A DNA stretch of 64,000 nucleotides. It comes from Telopea speciosissima. Its lineage: Eukaryota > Streptophyta > Magnoliopsida > Proteales > Proteaceae. Position numbers and translations under genes: made by a program. Below, piece after piece: positions 12,189 to 23,244 of the stretch. Numbering within the stretch: the stretch's first letter is position 1; every line of letters begins with the position of its first letter. The notes under the pieces are model-generated. The model did no database searches. It saw nothing but the letters and a program-made list of their open reading frames with translations, and was not told where the DNA came from. The stretch covers positions 49,157,043-49,221,042 of the forward strand of contig NC_057926.1 in the NCBI RefSeq assembly GCF_018873765.1, in the 5' to 3' direction.

Positions 12189-13354
12189 AAAATATATATA
12201 TGTATCAACAGATATATGTTGGAACTTAAAATCTGGTTAATTAACAATAACTTTCTCAAGAGACTTGTAACAAATCAATCTTTAATTTTCGAGAAAATCG
12301 ATCTCGTCGGACTGTAACAAATACTGAGTTGATCATTTCCCAATATAGCAAATGGGAATGGCTGTACTAAAGTGTATGTAAGACATGTATTTGATAAATT
12401 GACAACGTATCTTACACCAGGAAGATTCACATTCCTATATTTTGGGATCTTGTTTGTAATTGACTTAATGGTTTCCACCTAGAGATATGGCTTGGCTGGA
12501 CCACAATCTCACTAATAAGAGGGGATTAATCTGTAATCCAGCTGGTTGAAGAAGCATTAATCCAATTGAAGTTTCCTTAAGTGCCATGTCTATGAGGGGA
12601 TTGGCTCTTCATATGATAACATTAACCTTAAACATATGGGAGTCCTCTTAAGTGCTCAGGACCACTAGTGCACTTGTTTAGGATTTGCAAGCTCTTAGCT
12701 TAAAATTGGAAAGCTAAGATTATGATTAATATATATCATATCTATTGTTGTCTCGAACATTCCCTCTTGCACAAATCAATCGTACGAGTACCTGCTCAAT
12801 TTGGGAGTTAGGGCTTTTTCGATCCCGACTCTTTAGAGGGAAGTCCGTTTGTGACTCTATTGGTAGAGTGGCATTTTGTGCTATCATTTATCATATTTGG
12901 TGGGAGAGGAATATGAGGAGATGAGCAAACTCGTCGCACACCGATCAATAAATTTGGTTTTCTATCAATTTTGAGGTTTGGCAGAAAGCTCTCTCTATCC
13001 CTGCCCCTTGTAAGGAGAGAGAGAGAGAGAGAAATAGGTCGATTGCTTCGGCAAAAGTGCAACAAATGAGAAGGAATGGCCCAGAGTTGGGGTTAGTAGG
13101 CCCTGCGTAGGGATGACACGTACAAATCAAGAAATGGTCTAAATTTTTTATTCACCCAAATAAAAATAAGAGGTAGGGTTACCACAATTAGAATAGTCCA
13201 GATAGAAGGCAGTCACTTCTGAAGAGTGAAGATTGAAGACATGATCCGTAATATATCCATTCCAAATAGTGCAACATAGAATGGTGCCATCGCTATTCAA
13301 ACCTTCAATAACGTTGGTGACCTGTGCAAGTCTTGCATACAGTCATTAATGTGT
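12189..13354. other. Downstream of the bHLH gene, no gene recognised
   Basis: The first few hundred bases are presumably the 3' untranslated region; no unambiguous poly-A signal was chosen. A GA microsatellite lies at 13014-13031. Short frames on both strands show no domain. Confidence 0.4.
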
Positions 13355-13398
13355 AATCAACTTAGAATGTATTTTAAGAATGCATACCAAACACTGTC
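13355..13398. mobile_element. Right end of a Tourist-like MITE
   Basis: CAACTTAGAATG followed by AAGAATGCATACC and AAACACTGTC is the right terminus of the family next door. It ends exactly at the TAA that also starts the next copy. Confidence 0.6.
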
Positions 13399-13401
13399 TA
13401 A

Positions 13402-13522
13402 GGCTGCGTTAGGTATGCATTCTTGGAATGCATTCTAGGTAGATTTCACATTCTTGGACGATAAAGCTGTTTTTATTGTCCAAAAATGTGAAATCTACTT
13501 AGAATGCATACCTAACACAGTC
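13402..13522. mobile_element. Tourist-like (PIF/Harbinger) MITE, complete
   Basis: 121 bp with inverted termini GGCTGCGTTAGGTATGCATT and AATGCATACCTAACACAGTC, flanked on both sides by TAA (13399-13401 and 13523-13525). A 3-bp TWA target duplication and termini starting GG are hallmarks of the PIF/Harbinger superfamily. The whole element is a single hairpin. Confidence 0.85.
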
Positions 13523-13614
13523 TAAGTCTGTATTACAAGACTATTTTTGACGATAAGAGGGCATCAGATTTGGATACCTAAGGCAAATATATGATGTTTC
13601 TTGAATTTTTCTTT

Positions 13615-13830
13615 TTTCTTAACGCTGCATAATTTTTGGATTGTTGGACCACTATGTCCCGGGCTCATTGAGAGGCGTGAGGAAGAGAGCTTGTAACTCT
13701 TTTCTCCATTGTTAGTGGAACTATTATCGTCTCTCTATGAACATAGACATCTTGTCGAACCACATAAATCCTTACGTTATATGATTATCTGTTAGTTTTT
13801 TGTAAGTTTTCTTCTCATCTATATAGGTTC
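13615..13830 (+). mobile_element. Copia LTR remnant
   Basis: It contains CTCCATTGTTAGTGGAAC, GAACATAGACATC and GAACCACATAAATCC in the same order as the LTRs at 6945-7438 and 10671-10995, strongly diverged. The left end cannot be defined. Confidence 0.5.
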
Positions 13831-13954
13831 TCATTTTCACACACATGTCAATGTCAAGTGACAAAATAGAGCTTTAAAAATCTAGTACCATGGGAGAATG
13901 CTTAGTAGTGGTCGATGTCAATGTCAAGTGACAAAATGATTGTCCCATCGTTTT

Positions 13955-14057
13955 TCTAGAAACAGCCTCTCTACGAAGCAGGGGCAAGGCTGCTACATTA
14001 TAATCCTCCCTAGACCTTGCAATTGTTGGAGCCTTGTGAACTAAGTACGCTCTTTTT
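13955..14057 (+). mobile_element. Au-like SINE, 3' part
   Basis: It starts at TCTAGAAACAGCCTCTCTAC, passes through AGCAGGGGCAAGGCTGC and ends GTACGCTCTTTTT. The tRNA-related 5' half is missing. Confidence 0.7.
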
Positions 14058-14990
14058 ATATGGTAAATGCATTTGATTTCGTAGATTTAAAAATTTGACA
14101 CGTGGCTAATGGCTATTCTATATAATGCTCTCTCAATCCAAAGGTTGGAATTGTATGACTATTCTATATAATGTTCCCTGATCTATTCATTAGAGACCAA
14201 ATAACCATGGTTGACCTAATTGCAAAAACCAGCAAGATTGGACCTCTCACCATCTCAATGTATGTAGCAAATAGCATGAACCACTTCAACAAAGTTAAGT
14301 GTGAACAACCCACAAGAAAAACTCCTTTAGATTTGGCACCAAACCCAATCTAGAGCATGTGATGACACCTCATATGAAATGAACCCATTAACTCTTTCTT
14401 TCCTAGAGTTGAGATATCTCTCTTCAATCAATATGATACAAGCAACCAAATCAAAGGGAAAGCTCAAACCATAGCCAACTACTTTAAGATGATATTAAGA
14501 ATCTAAAGCAAAGGTTTTCCAAATAATGGAATTGCTTCAACAAAGATGGCCCAAAGCTTTTGAGTGCAACAAAACCATAGAAGAATAAAAGGATAAGAGC
14601 GTGTGGAACAGCTTTAATGCTTTTCAAAGTGGCCACTATGGAAGCTTGTCGCAGGCCATGAACAAAGCTTAGAAAACTTTCTCAACCCTAGAAATCATTT
14701 CTTCTAAGTTATTGAGAGAAAAAGAATGGAAAAATGGCAGAAGCAAAGGTCAAAGGAGAGATGACCAAAAAGTAGTTTTTGGTGCTTCTTCTAATGAGAG
14801 CCAAAGAGACTCTTTGAGCTCTGTGTCAAATTGCCATAGGCTTTTACCATTAATTGAAATCTTTTTTCCGTGGTTTGCAACCTAGCCACTAAATTGTTTC
14901 TTCCCTCTGCTTAATTGCCATCCAAGAGAATGATGATTTGTACTTACTTCCGAAGAGTATTTTAAAACTCAAAACATTGACTGACTCACA
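14058..14990. other. Intergenic, possible decayed gag-like fragment
   Basis: Around 14390-14840 the plus-strand text (AGATGATATTAAGAATC, CAAAGGTCAAAGG) is reminiscent of a retrotransposon gag region, but frames are broken and no zinc knuckle could be confirmed. Nothing else recognised. Confidence 0.25.
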
Positions 14991-15170
14991 CAGGGTTTTA
15001 AAACATTGAATCGGTCATTGCCGATTCCGATCTGAATCCAATTGGAATCAGCCCGAATCGGTGCTCAAGAACCTTAGAATTGGACCTCAGATCTAAAATA
15101 GGGAATTTCTAGGGTTTTTAGGTGTGAATCGGCCGTGTCAAAGATTCGATTCCTAATTCTTAAAACCCGG
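14991..15170. mobile_element. hAT-like MITE, AATCGG-word family
   Basis: It starts CAGGGTTTTAAAACATTG and ends ATTCTTAAAACCCG; the interior iterates AATCGG/CCGATT words. It matches the element in the four foldback termini (for example 43907-44115). No 8-bp flanking duplication is visible here. Confidence 0.6.
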
Positions 15171-15507
15171 GATCCGGGTCAATCGTTGATATTGGCGATT
15201 CAATAACCACATAGGGATAAAAATACAAATAATATAAATGCTGCAAATATAATACAAGGATAACGATATTGGTCAGTTCGACCTATAAATCCTAGCTTAG
15301 TAATATGTTAAGTTTCAGCCCAAACAGAGTTCAAAGTGGCAAAATAAAACTTTGAAAACTCAGATACATAAGAGGACTATTAGAGGATGCATGCCAATAC
15401 ATGAATGCATACACATACATGGAGATACTGGAGGGTGCATGTCCATCCAAAGACTGCCCTTCTAACCATTGGTTGGAATCGTCACATGCAAAATTACATG
15501 GGTGACC

Positions 15508-15630
15508 AACAGCTGCCTAGTGCAGTTGGTGAGCTGTGGTGCGCTTCATGCCCATGTTCACCAGGAGGTCTCAAGTTCAAGTCTCCTGGCTGGTACCTTC
15601 CCCTCTCTATTCCCCCCCCCCCAAAAAAAA
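15508..15630 (+). mobile_element. tRNA-derived SINE, second family
   Basis: AGTGCAGTTGGTGAGC resembles an A box and CAAGTTCAAGTCTCCTGG a B box, spaced as in a tRNA promoter. The 3' end runs into a C tract and A tract. A second copy in opposite orientation is at 28128-28251. It differs from the Au-like family, so two SINE families are present. Confidence 0.65.
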
Positions 15631-15732
15631 ACAGTAAAATATAAAAAAAAATAATTACATGGGCAGGCCAACCAAATGCGCTTATGTTGTTGGGCTATCA
15701 AGTCACGATTTTCCCACAGAATAAATAAATGT

Positions 15733-16290
15733 CTAGGGGTGTAAATCAGTCAACCCGGTCGGTTTCGATCGGGCCTAATCAACCCCTCCCCCTCGGCACC
15801 AATTTAAAACCCCGCATCATTTCTGTTGTTTAGGTAATCAAGCTTCATAGGCTAGAGCATGGACACATTTCTATTCGATTGGTCCTTTACTAGTCCATAC
15901 TCAGGCTCAAGGTATTTGTTTTAATCGAGTTGTAATCGGGCTGTAAATGGGCTAATTAACTAATTGGGCTACAAACGGTCCTTAAAAAGACCATTAATGG
16001 TCCTTAACTAGGCTAAATTGTCTTAAACAGTCTATCAACGGTCGGTTATTGGTTAGTTATAGTATTCGGTCGGTCCTAGTTGCCAGAACGTCGGGCTAAA
16101 TTGTAAATAACACATTCTAATTGGGGTTCAAATTTGGCCCAGCGAGGCCGAGCCCGTCTTGAGCCCAACAGGGCTTGGGTTGGGTATTTTAGCGCATTGT
16201 CTCACCTAGGGCTGAGATTTTCAAGCCCAACAAGGAGCCTGGATGGAGCCCTCAGTTTGAGCCCAGCCTAATCCAACTCGACTATGTACC
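15733..16290. mobile_element. Cluster of GGGCC-word elements
   Basis: It starts at TAGGGGTGTAAAT and is rich in CAACCCGG, CGGGCTG and GGGCTTGGG words in both orientations. Related stretches are at 16819-17009, 18345-18560, 30950-31115 and 62254-62430. At least two nested copies seem present; boundaries are approximate. Confidence 0.45.
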
Positions 16291-16454
16291 TATAATTTAT
16301 AAATATCTATAAATTTATATGAAATGGCAGGATTTTATCCTCATTGAGAGAAGAAGTGTATTATCCAAAACGGGAAAAAAAACGTTAGGTTTTAACGTTT
16401 TTTTTCACCAACTTTGGTTACAACAAAAATTTTCCATTATATTTAGTATGAAGA

Positions 16455-16735
16455 AAAGTTCTCTGAGGAGACGCAGGGCCACGCCCAAACACAGTGGGGT
16501 GCGAAATGACCACCCCACCCCCATGAAACTCAGAAATCCCACCCCCAGATGTTAGCACGCATGTTCTCATCAGCTATCACTCGCATGTGACCCCTACACT
16601 CACCCATTTAGTTTATACATAAATGGGAAAAAAGATCCCTGCTTGGTGACATCCCCTACGCCCTCTCACATGGTACAGTGAAATGACGCCCCAGCCTCCT
16701 GAGTGTATACCAAGGCATGCTCCCCCATTGGCCTA
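16455..16735. mobile_element. Diverged copies of the palindromic MITE family
   Basis: AGTTCTCTGAGGAGACGCAG, CACGCCCAAACACAGTG and CGAAATGACCACCCC follow the order of the copies at 11672-11800 and 18713-18837. A second, more worn copy may follow from about 16634. Confidence 0.45.
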
Positions 16736-16818
16736 GAAGTTGATGTAGAGATCATGCAACCAAGTAGCGATCTCATGCCCTACATAAATATATAATATAT
16801 AAACTATACACCATATAT

Positions 16819-17009
16819 AGGGGCTAAAATCAAGGCCAACCTTGCTTAGCCTGGCCCAACCAGGGTCAATCAGGGCAAGGCTAGATTGAGCCTGATAGGA
16901 TTGGGCCTGGGCTTAGATATCCCAACCCGAACTCGGTCTAGGCTAAGGAGACCTAGGGTTGGGCTGGGGTTTTAAACACCCAACCTAGCCCAGCCCGTTC
17001 GCACCTCTA
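16819..17009. mobile_element. GGGCC-word MITE-like element
   Basis: It runs from TAGGGGCTAAAATC to CGTTCGCACCTCTA, so its ends are weakly inverted (TAGGGG and CCTCTA). The interior iterates GGCCCAACC/GGGTTGGGC. No target duplication was found. Confidence 0.5.
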
Positions 17010-17488
17010 CATTTGAATATCCCAAGAATCATCTACCTTGGATTGATATGTTATTAGGGATGGAATTTATTTAAGTCTGATTAAAATCTTTTGAGTTGAC
17101 CAGTTAGCCACTCACTGGAGCGACCAAGATCTTGCTTGAGTTTAAGCATATCATTTCTTGAGGTTTGCCTTGCCTGAGTTTATTAGAAACCACATTAACC
17201 CCAGGGTGGGGAGCCTCTACTGATGACTATGCCCTTTTTCTCAGAGCTTCTCATTCTAACCCTTTACTGTTAGATAGATAGAGACCAATGGATCAGCCCC
17301 AGATTAAAGTACAAAAAAGAACCAATTTGAAGATTATATTTTCAAAATGATCTTCAATCGGGTTCCTCTACGAAAACTGGACTAAACTATGGCAGAAGCC
17401 CAGCCATTGATAGTGGACCCTTATCAAGCCCACCAAGTTCTTCAAATCTACTTTCTGGAAATCATTTTCAAAACTGCATTGCTAGTAG

Positions 17489-17614
17489 GAGCACACTACG
17501 AGACTCCCGTCATTGCGGAGTCTAGGGAGGATCATAGTGTACACAGCCTGACTCGAGCCCGTGATCACTATGTTGCAATAGAGCAACCATACCGTTATGT
17601 CAAGGCCCGCCCTC
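17489..17614 (-). mobile_element. Au-like SINE
   Basis: The minus strand reads GAGGGCGGGCCTTGACATAA at the 5' end, then a B-box-like GATCACGGGCTCGAGTC, and ends GGGAGTCTCGTAGTGTGC. It lies over a reading frame at 17389-17628 that is therefore spurious. Confidence 0.75.
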
Positions 17615-18344
17615 AAAACAATATTTAATACAATTCAAAACTCAAGATTTAAGGACCAAAGTACCACACAAAACCTAGATTTCGGAGAAAGTATGATATG
17701 TTATTAGTTTAAGACACTATATTGTTGGGCGGACGGTTGGATTCTTAAGTGTGGTGCACTGGACAGTGCACCGCACTTGAGAGGATAAGAGAGGATAAAT
17801 TTCCCAAAACAGATTGCTCAGGGATACATAATATATTCTATTCATACGCATACCAAAGATATTTATGTTACAATTATTATGTCTATTAATTACCAAACGA
17901 TTAGTATTTGTGATCCATAATTTATTATTATAAATGATTATTTTTTCAAAAACAGATAATAAATATAAATATAAATCATACCATGCAAACGATTAGTCTT
18001 TTAGAGTTCTATTTTCTATTTCCTAGTTATCCTAGGTTAGCTTAAGTAAATTTACAATGTTTCAGAGTGCTTTTGGACATTGGAATTGAGTTTATCGTTT
18101 AAGTTTCTGTTATTGACTCGTACTGCAATAATATAAATGGTTAAAATGGATTTTTACCATGATAGCTAGAATTTTACCTGCAATGAAAAAAAAATTATTA
18201 CGTTAAAATGGCAAAAAAGTAAGATTACAATTTCTTTTTCACCAAGTTTGGTTTCGATAAGATTTTCCTATGTACATAATATAATATAATTTACATAATT
18301 ACATCATACCTAGTGATTGCTAGGGTTTTTACCAAAAAAAAGTG
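17615..18344. other. Intergenic AT-rich stretch
   Basis: Inverted GTGGTGCACTGGACAGTGCACCGCAC near 17750 is a short perfect-looking stem. Otherwise only AT-rich sequence without a recognisable feature. Confidence 0.4.
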
Positions 18345-18560
18345 ATGGCTAGGGTCAATCAAGGCCAACCCGGCCCAACCAGGGTCAATCAAGGCCGGAC
18401 TGAGCTGGGTCGAGTGCCTAAGCCCAACAAGGTTGGGCCTGGACTGAGATATCCTAATTGAGCATGGGCTCAGTAAAGGGAACTGAATTGGGATTTTCGA
18501 ACACTCGACCCAGTCCGGCCCAATTGGAGGCTGGGACCTGAGAGTGGGCCCTATAAGGGG
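18345..18560. mobile_element. GGGCC-word MITE-like element
   Basis: It contains CCAACCCGGCCCAACCAGGG, GGTTGGGCCTGGAC and CCCAGTCCGGCCC, as at 16819-17009. The ends are not sharply defined. Confidence 0.5.
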
Positions 18561-18712
18561 GTTACAAGTGTTTAACTTAACTGACGATTGAATGAAGAAA
18601 CTAAAATTTGGATCCTCTCCCAAGCTATCTTTTTACCCTTGAGATAAGAGTTTCTTGTTATCTCTCTTTATTTTTCCCATTTCTTTGTTTTAATTTCCTT
18701 CTTTTTGGCCAA

Positions 18713-18837
18713 ATGTTCTTTGTGCTGGGGTTCAGGCTGCACCCAGACACATGGGGGTGTGGAAAATGACCATCTTGCCCCCTAAATGGCAGGCCCATGT
18801 GTCTGGGTGTAGGCTACGCTGCGGCACAGAGAACATC
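18713..18837. mobile_element. Palindromic MITE
   Basis: ATGTTCTTTGTGCTG at the left pairs with CGGCACAGAGAACAT at the right, and CACCCAGACACATGGG with CCCATGTGTCTGGGTG nearer the centre. 125 bp, like 11672-11800. Confidence 0.8.
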
Positions 18838-19000
18838 AACCTCTTTTTTTTTTGATAGTTTAACAAAAGTAATTTTCCATCAATTAAACTTTTTTTTGGG
18901 GATAAGTAACTTTCCATCAATTATTCTACCCCCCCTAAAAAAAAAATCCATTAATTAAACTTTTTTTGGGGATAAGTAACTTTCCATCAATCTTGGATCG

Positions 19001-19157
19001 GGATCCTCTACGGTTGGGCAAAGTGTGCGGCCTTACACAGGCAGGGACGAAATGATCGCCCCACCCACTATCCGAGCACCCTGCCCGAGTAAGGTCCATG
19101 CCCTGCTTGTGTGAGGCTGCACGCTGACCGCTCGGCTACCCTGGCCATAGAGAATCC
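19001..19157. mobile_element. Palindromic MITE, second subfamily
   Basis: The left GGATCCTCTACGG and GTGTGCGGCCTTACAC match the reverse complement of the right end (GGATTCTCTATGG and GCGTGCAGCCTCACAC). The centre has GAAATGATCGCCCCACCC. Confidence 0.7.
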
Positions 19158-19229
19158 AAATCCATCAATCTTTGTCTCGTGTGCACGTGCATGTATGTGA
19201 GCATGAGCAACCATGAGTTGTGTACCAAC

Positions 19230-20253
19230 CATGGAACAAAAACTCGATCGAAACCTGTCGAAACCACCGAGTTAACTCGGTTTCCTAGGTTTTCGAGACG
19301 AGTTGAAGGGGGATTTTATAAAATCCCTGGATTCGATCGAGTTTCGGTGGTTTCGACCAGTTTCGATCATATTTCGGTGGTTTCGACACATATGCCCATC
19401 GAAACTAGGGAAAACTTGGACAGATAGGTATTTATGCTAGAACCTGTCAGAAACTAGGACAGACACTTAGTTATGTCTAATATCATTTAAGTAAATGTTT
19501 CATTTACTTAAGATATTATTTATAAATAAGCAAATACCCCCTATTTGAATCCTATAAAAATAGTTAAAAAATAAAATTTCAAAAGGAAAAAAAAAGTCAA
19601 CCCCCCAGTTCAAGTACAAAAACTGGATTTTCGATGGTAAGTGCAATTTTCAATTTTCTAATGCTGAGGTTTTTCTCAAATCTAAAAATTTCATAAATAT
19701 CAATATGGCAAAACATTGCTAAAAACCAAAAGTGCGGTAAAATATTCATTTGTTTTGATGTCCAAAAAATTATTTTCATTTAGAGTGATTTTGACAGCAT
19801 TTGCGCACACCAAATTAAGTTTGACCAATACATAACTCATTTAATAGAAATCAGATTTAGGTAATCTTGGATTTATTGGAAAGCTATCAAAACAAAACTT
19901 TCTAATAAATCCAAGATTGCTTAAATCTCAATTATATTGAAAGAGTTATGTTCTGGTCAAACCTTATTTGATACCATGTCCTAGAACAATATACAGTATC
20001 AAACTTGGATCAAAACCACAAGTAATATTTTTAGTATTCTCTATGTGAAACTAATGCATGGATTGAGTTTAAAATGTCAAAAATAGGCAGCACAACAAGA
20101 ATCAAGGCAAAAAACCAACTTCTGGGCCTCAAAACCAAGATTCGAGTTAGCCTGGCGAAAGTCCCAAGTTTTGACCGAGATATGGTCGAAACCGAGACGA
20201 ACTCGTTTTCTGGCTGGTCGAAACCTAATCGAAACCCGAGTTTTAGAACCTTG
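19230..20253. mobile_element. hAT-like non-autonomous element with 8-bp target duplication
   Basis: Starts CATGGAACAAAAACTCG and ends CGAGTTTTAGAACCTTG, inverted termini matching at 13 of 17 positions. Both sides carry GTACCAAC (19222-19229 and 20254-20261), a perfect 8-bp duplication as made by hAT transposases. The interior iterates TCGAAACC/GGTTTCGA near both ends; the 1,024-bp core has no transposase frame. The 208-bp copy at 28296-28503 is a short relative. Confidence 0.85.
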
Positions 20254-20574
20254 GTACCAACACAGATCCTAGGCATACAGACAAAATGACGATTGTCATT
20301 CCATCTCACTGTCGTCACTTTAATTTGGCATTGGAATCAAACCAACATGTAGTGATCGAACTCTTCCTTAACCTTTAGCCCATATGCGTTTCATGGGTGA
20401 CAGGTTCAGCTAATCAGACCAAAACCTAATAGAAGATTGCAAGTGGGTCAAACTTTGAGAGATTAAGCTCCATGCCAAAGAATTCAAAACAATTTGATTC
20501 TCTCTCTCTCCCTCTATGGACATAAATATGAATTTTGAGTCTCGAGTCTTGACCCCTTGTCAAATACAAATATT

Positions 20575-22252
20575 TTGTTCATGTTAGATTTATTAAAAGT
20601 GAGGATGATAAAATGTTAGTAAGCGATGAGGATATTAAGAAGAGATGGAATTATTTCCATCGTTACTAAATGAAGACATTTTGAATACTAGTGTCTCAAA
20701 AGGTTGCATTACTCATAAAAAACACCATACGACATAGATATATACGAAAATTAGGGTGCTTCAAGTAAAAGAAGCTTGGGAGAGGCTGAGAAATATTGTG
20801 GTTTTGATTTATAACAATAAATATGATATTCAAAGCTATAATAGTTTATAAAACTAATGAGTCATACTACGAAGTTATGGGAGAGAGTTATTGAAACTTG
20901 CCTAAGACAAGTTACTACTATTACGAAAAACTAGGTTGATTTTATGCCCAAAAGATCCATGACATAAGCCATTTACTTTGAAATACTCATGGAACGATTT
21001 AGAGATTGCAAGAATGATCTCCATATGGTCTTTATTGACCTAAAAAAAATTATGACACAGTCCCTCGAGATTTAATTTGACATATACTAGAAAATAAATG
21101 TGTTTTCGATTAAATGCATGGACATAGTTGAAAATATGTATAATAGAGGGTGGGCCTTGGCACAATGGTAAGGTTGCTCCATTGTGACAAAGTGGTCACC
21201 TGTTTGAGTCTAGAAACAGTTTTTTTGTGAAAGCAGGGGTGAGACTGCGTACATTATGACCTTACCCAGACCCTACAATGATGGGAGCCTCGTGCACTAG
21301 ATACACCTCTTTTAGTTAAAAGATACGTATAGTGGTGTGGTGACTAGTGTAAGAACGGTGAGGCTCAAGGTAGTGACTTCCCAATTATAATTGGATTACA
21401 TTAAAAATCAGTTTTAAATCCTTATTTGTTTATGCTTATCATAGATAATCTAACTAGAGACATTCAAGATCAAGTCCCTTGGTGTATGCTTTTTGCTGAT
21501 GATATTATTTGATGGATGAAATAAAATCAATGATTAGCGCTAAATTAGAACTATGACAAACAATTTTGGAATCAGAAGGTTTTAAGATAAGTAGAATGAA
21601 AAACAGAGTATATGTGTAACTTTAGTTATACTATGATAGATAATGAAGTTGTAAATTTTGATGAAAAGATGATCCCACAAAATAGTTATTTCGGTTATTT
21701 GGGCTCAATCATAAATTAAGAAAGAGAAATAGAGGATGAAATAACACATAGAACTAAAATATGAAGGATGAAGTGGAGATGTGCATTCGAAGTGTTGTCT
21801 AATTGATGTATTCTTTCAAAACTTAAGGAAAATCTTATAGAACAGTCATACAATTGGTTATGATATAGTGACATGGAATGTTGGACGGTGAAGAAACACC
21901 ATATAGATAAACTTAGTATAGTTGAGATTAGGATTTTGAGATGAATGTGTAAAAAAACTAGGAATGATAAAAGTAAGGAATAGTTGTCAAAAATTAGTTT
22001 GACACATGCTAAGCCGCAAGAAAACCATTTGACCATATACATTAGAAACCTTTAAATGCTCAACATGGAGGAGTGACTTAAATCTTATTGAAGGAACTAA
22101 AAAGTTAGGGGCATATACAAAATGACTTTGGAAGAAATAGTGAGAAAAGACATGCATAGCTTAAGCATTGTATCATGTATGACTTTAAATATAACTGATT
22201 GGATAAATATAACTGATTGGAGAATAAGGATACACATAACTGGCCCCATTCA
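20575..22252 (+). mobile_element. RTE-type LINE, decayed and 5'-truncated
   Basis: Frames broken by stops still show the reverse transcriptase signatures in order: MERFRDCKND and VFIDLKKIYDTVPRD (about 20990-21075), the catalytic FADDI at about 21491-21505, then ESEGFKISR, ECWTVKKHHIDKL and the RTE-specific C-terminal tail ending ITDWRIRIHITGP. An 18-bp tandem repeat (ATAACTGATTGG) duplicates part of the last segment. A SINE sits inside at 21146-21313. A hAT-like MITE starts directly after it. Confidence 0.85.
21146..21313 (+). mobile_element. Au-like SINE inserted in the RTE LINE
   Basis: The best-preserved copy here: GAGGGTGGGCCTTGGCACAA with an A box, GTCACCTGTTTGAGTC as B box, and a 3' end at ATACACCTCTTTT. 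Flanking AGTTGAAAATATGTATA (21126-21142) and AGTTAAAAGATACGTATA (21314-21331) are a diverged target duplication. Removing the SINE restores continuity with the homologous LINE at 33040-33080. Confidence 0.88.
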
Positions 22253-22260
22253 ATTGGGAT

Positions 22261-22467
22261 CATGGATTGAGGTATCCATATCGGATCGTATTGGTATCGC
22301 TCGAGGTTGGGTATCGATATCAGATAAAGGGTAAAATTATCAAAATACTTGATTTTAATGAAAAGTAAGGATAAAATTGACCAATCCGAGCCGATACCAG
22401 TCGATCCGGATTTGTATTGGATCGGTATTGGCAAAAACCAATATTGATACTAATAACTCAATCCCTG
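22261..22467. mobile_element. hAT-like MITE, TATCGG-word family, copy 1
   Basis: Starts CATGGATTGAGG, ends AACTCAATCCCTG, 207 bp. Flanks ATTGGGAT (22253-22260) and GTTGGGAT (22468-22475) match at seven of eight positions. The interior iterates TATCGGATCG/CGATACC. Confidence 0.78.
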
Positions 22468-22490
22468 GTTGGGATAGGACGAGTTGTTGG

Positions 22491-22671
22491 CATGGTTTGA
22501 GGAATCGGTATCGGATCAGCTGGATTGGCCGATTCGTATCGGTATGGACAAGGGTAAAATGTGAAAAAAAAAATAAAAAAAAAAATCAAAATTTCAAAGG
22601 AAACAAGGATAAACCTATTCGATCTAGATCGATATGGATTGAACCGATCAATACCAATTACTAAAACCATG
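22491..22671. mobile_element. hAT-like MITE, TATCGG-word family, copy 2
   Basis: Starts CATGGTTTGAGG, ends TACTAAAACCATG, 181 bp. Flanked by perfect GTTGTTGG duplications (22483-22490 and 22672-22679). The interior has ATCGGTATCGGATCAG and CGATCAATACC around an A-rich core. Confidence 0.85.
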
Positions 22672-22682
22672 GTTGTTGGTGC

Positions 22683-22930
22683 CATGGTTTTAGTGCATGA
22701 TATCGTATCGGGTATCAATTAACCTAGAAACCAATACAGTATCGAATCGGTATCGACACAGATTGCCTGTATCGAACAATTTGCCTTTGATTCTCCTTTA
22801 AAAATGTTTTTTTTTTGACTATTTTACCCCTTGTCCATACCATATTTACAATACAATATCGGGATCAATCACTCGCAAAAGCGGTATGTATCGTCCGATA
22901 CGTGTACGGTACCGATACCTCAAACCATAC
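22683..22930. mobile_element. hAT-like MITE, TATCGG-word family, copy 3
   Basis: Starts CATGGTTTTAGTGCATG, ends ACCTCAAACCAT. Same iterated GTATCG/CGATAC words. No clear target duplication. It ends about 100 bp before the likely TATA box of the UBX gene. Confidence 0.7.
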
Positions 22931-23028
22931 TTAGTGGGTATATGGCACACAACTACACAAGTCAACTGTGTTAACGCGTACCCTCTCCCAACTCCGAAAG
23001 GAAGTGGGTGAGAGAGAGAGGGACAGAG

Positions 23029-23037
23029 TATAAAAAT
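23029..23037 (+). promoter_or_regulatory. Candidate TATA box of the UBX gene
   Basis: GTATAAAAA lies about 210 bp before the start codon, right after a GA-rich tract (23010-23023). The CT-rich leader between them fits a plant 5' untranslated region. Confidence 0.5.
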
Positions 23038-23244
23038 CTCAAACCGATCCCAAGTATTCCCCCCTCCCTAAGCTGTAAAATTTCTCCGTTGAGAAGTCCT
23101 CTCAGCTCTTCCTGTGGGTCTCATCTTGCGAACCCTAGAGTAAATTATCATCCTTATCAGGTTTCAGATCTCAAATCTCTGTAGGGTTTTTGATTTTCCC
23201 TTTGATTTTATCATTGAGATTGTAACTTGTTATTTCTGGAGAAG

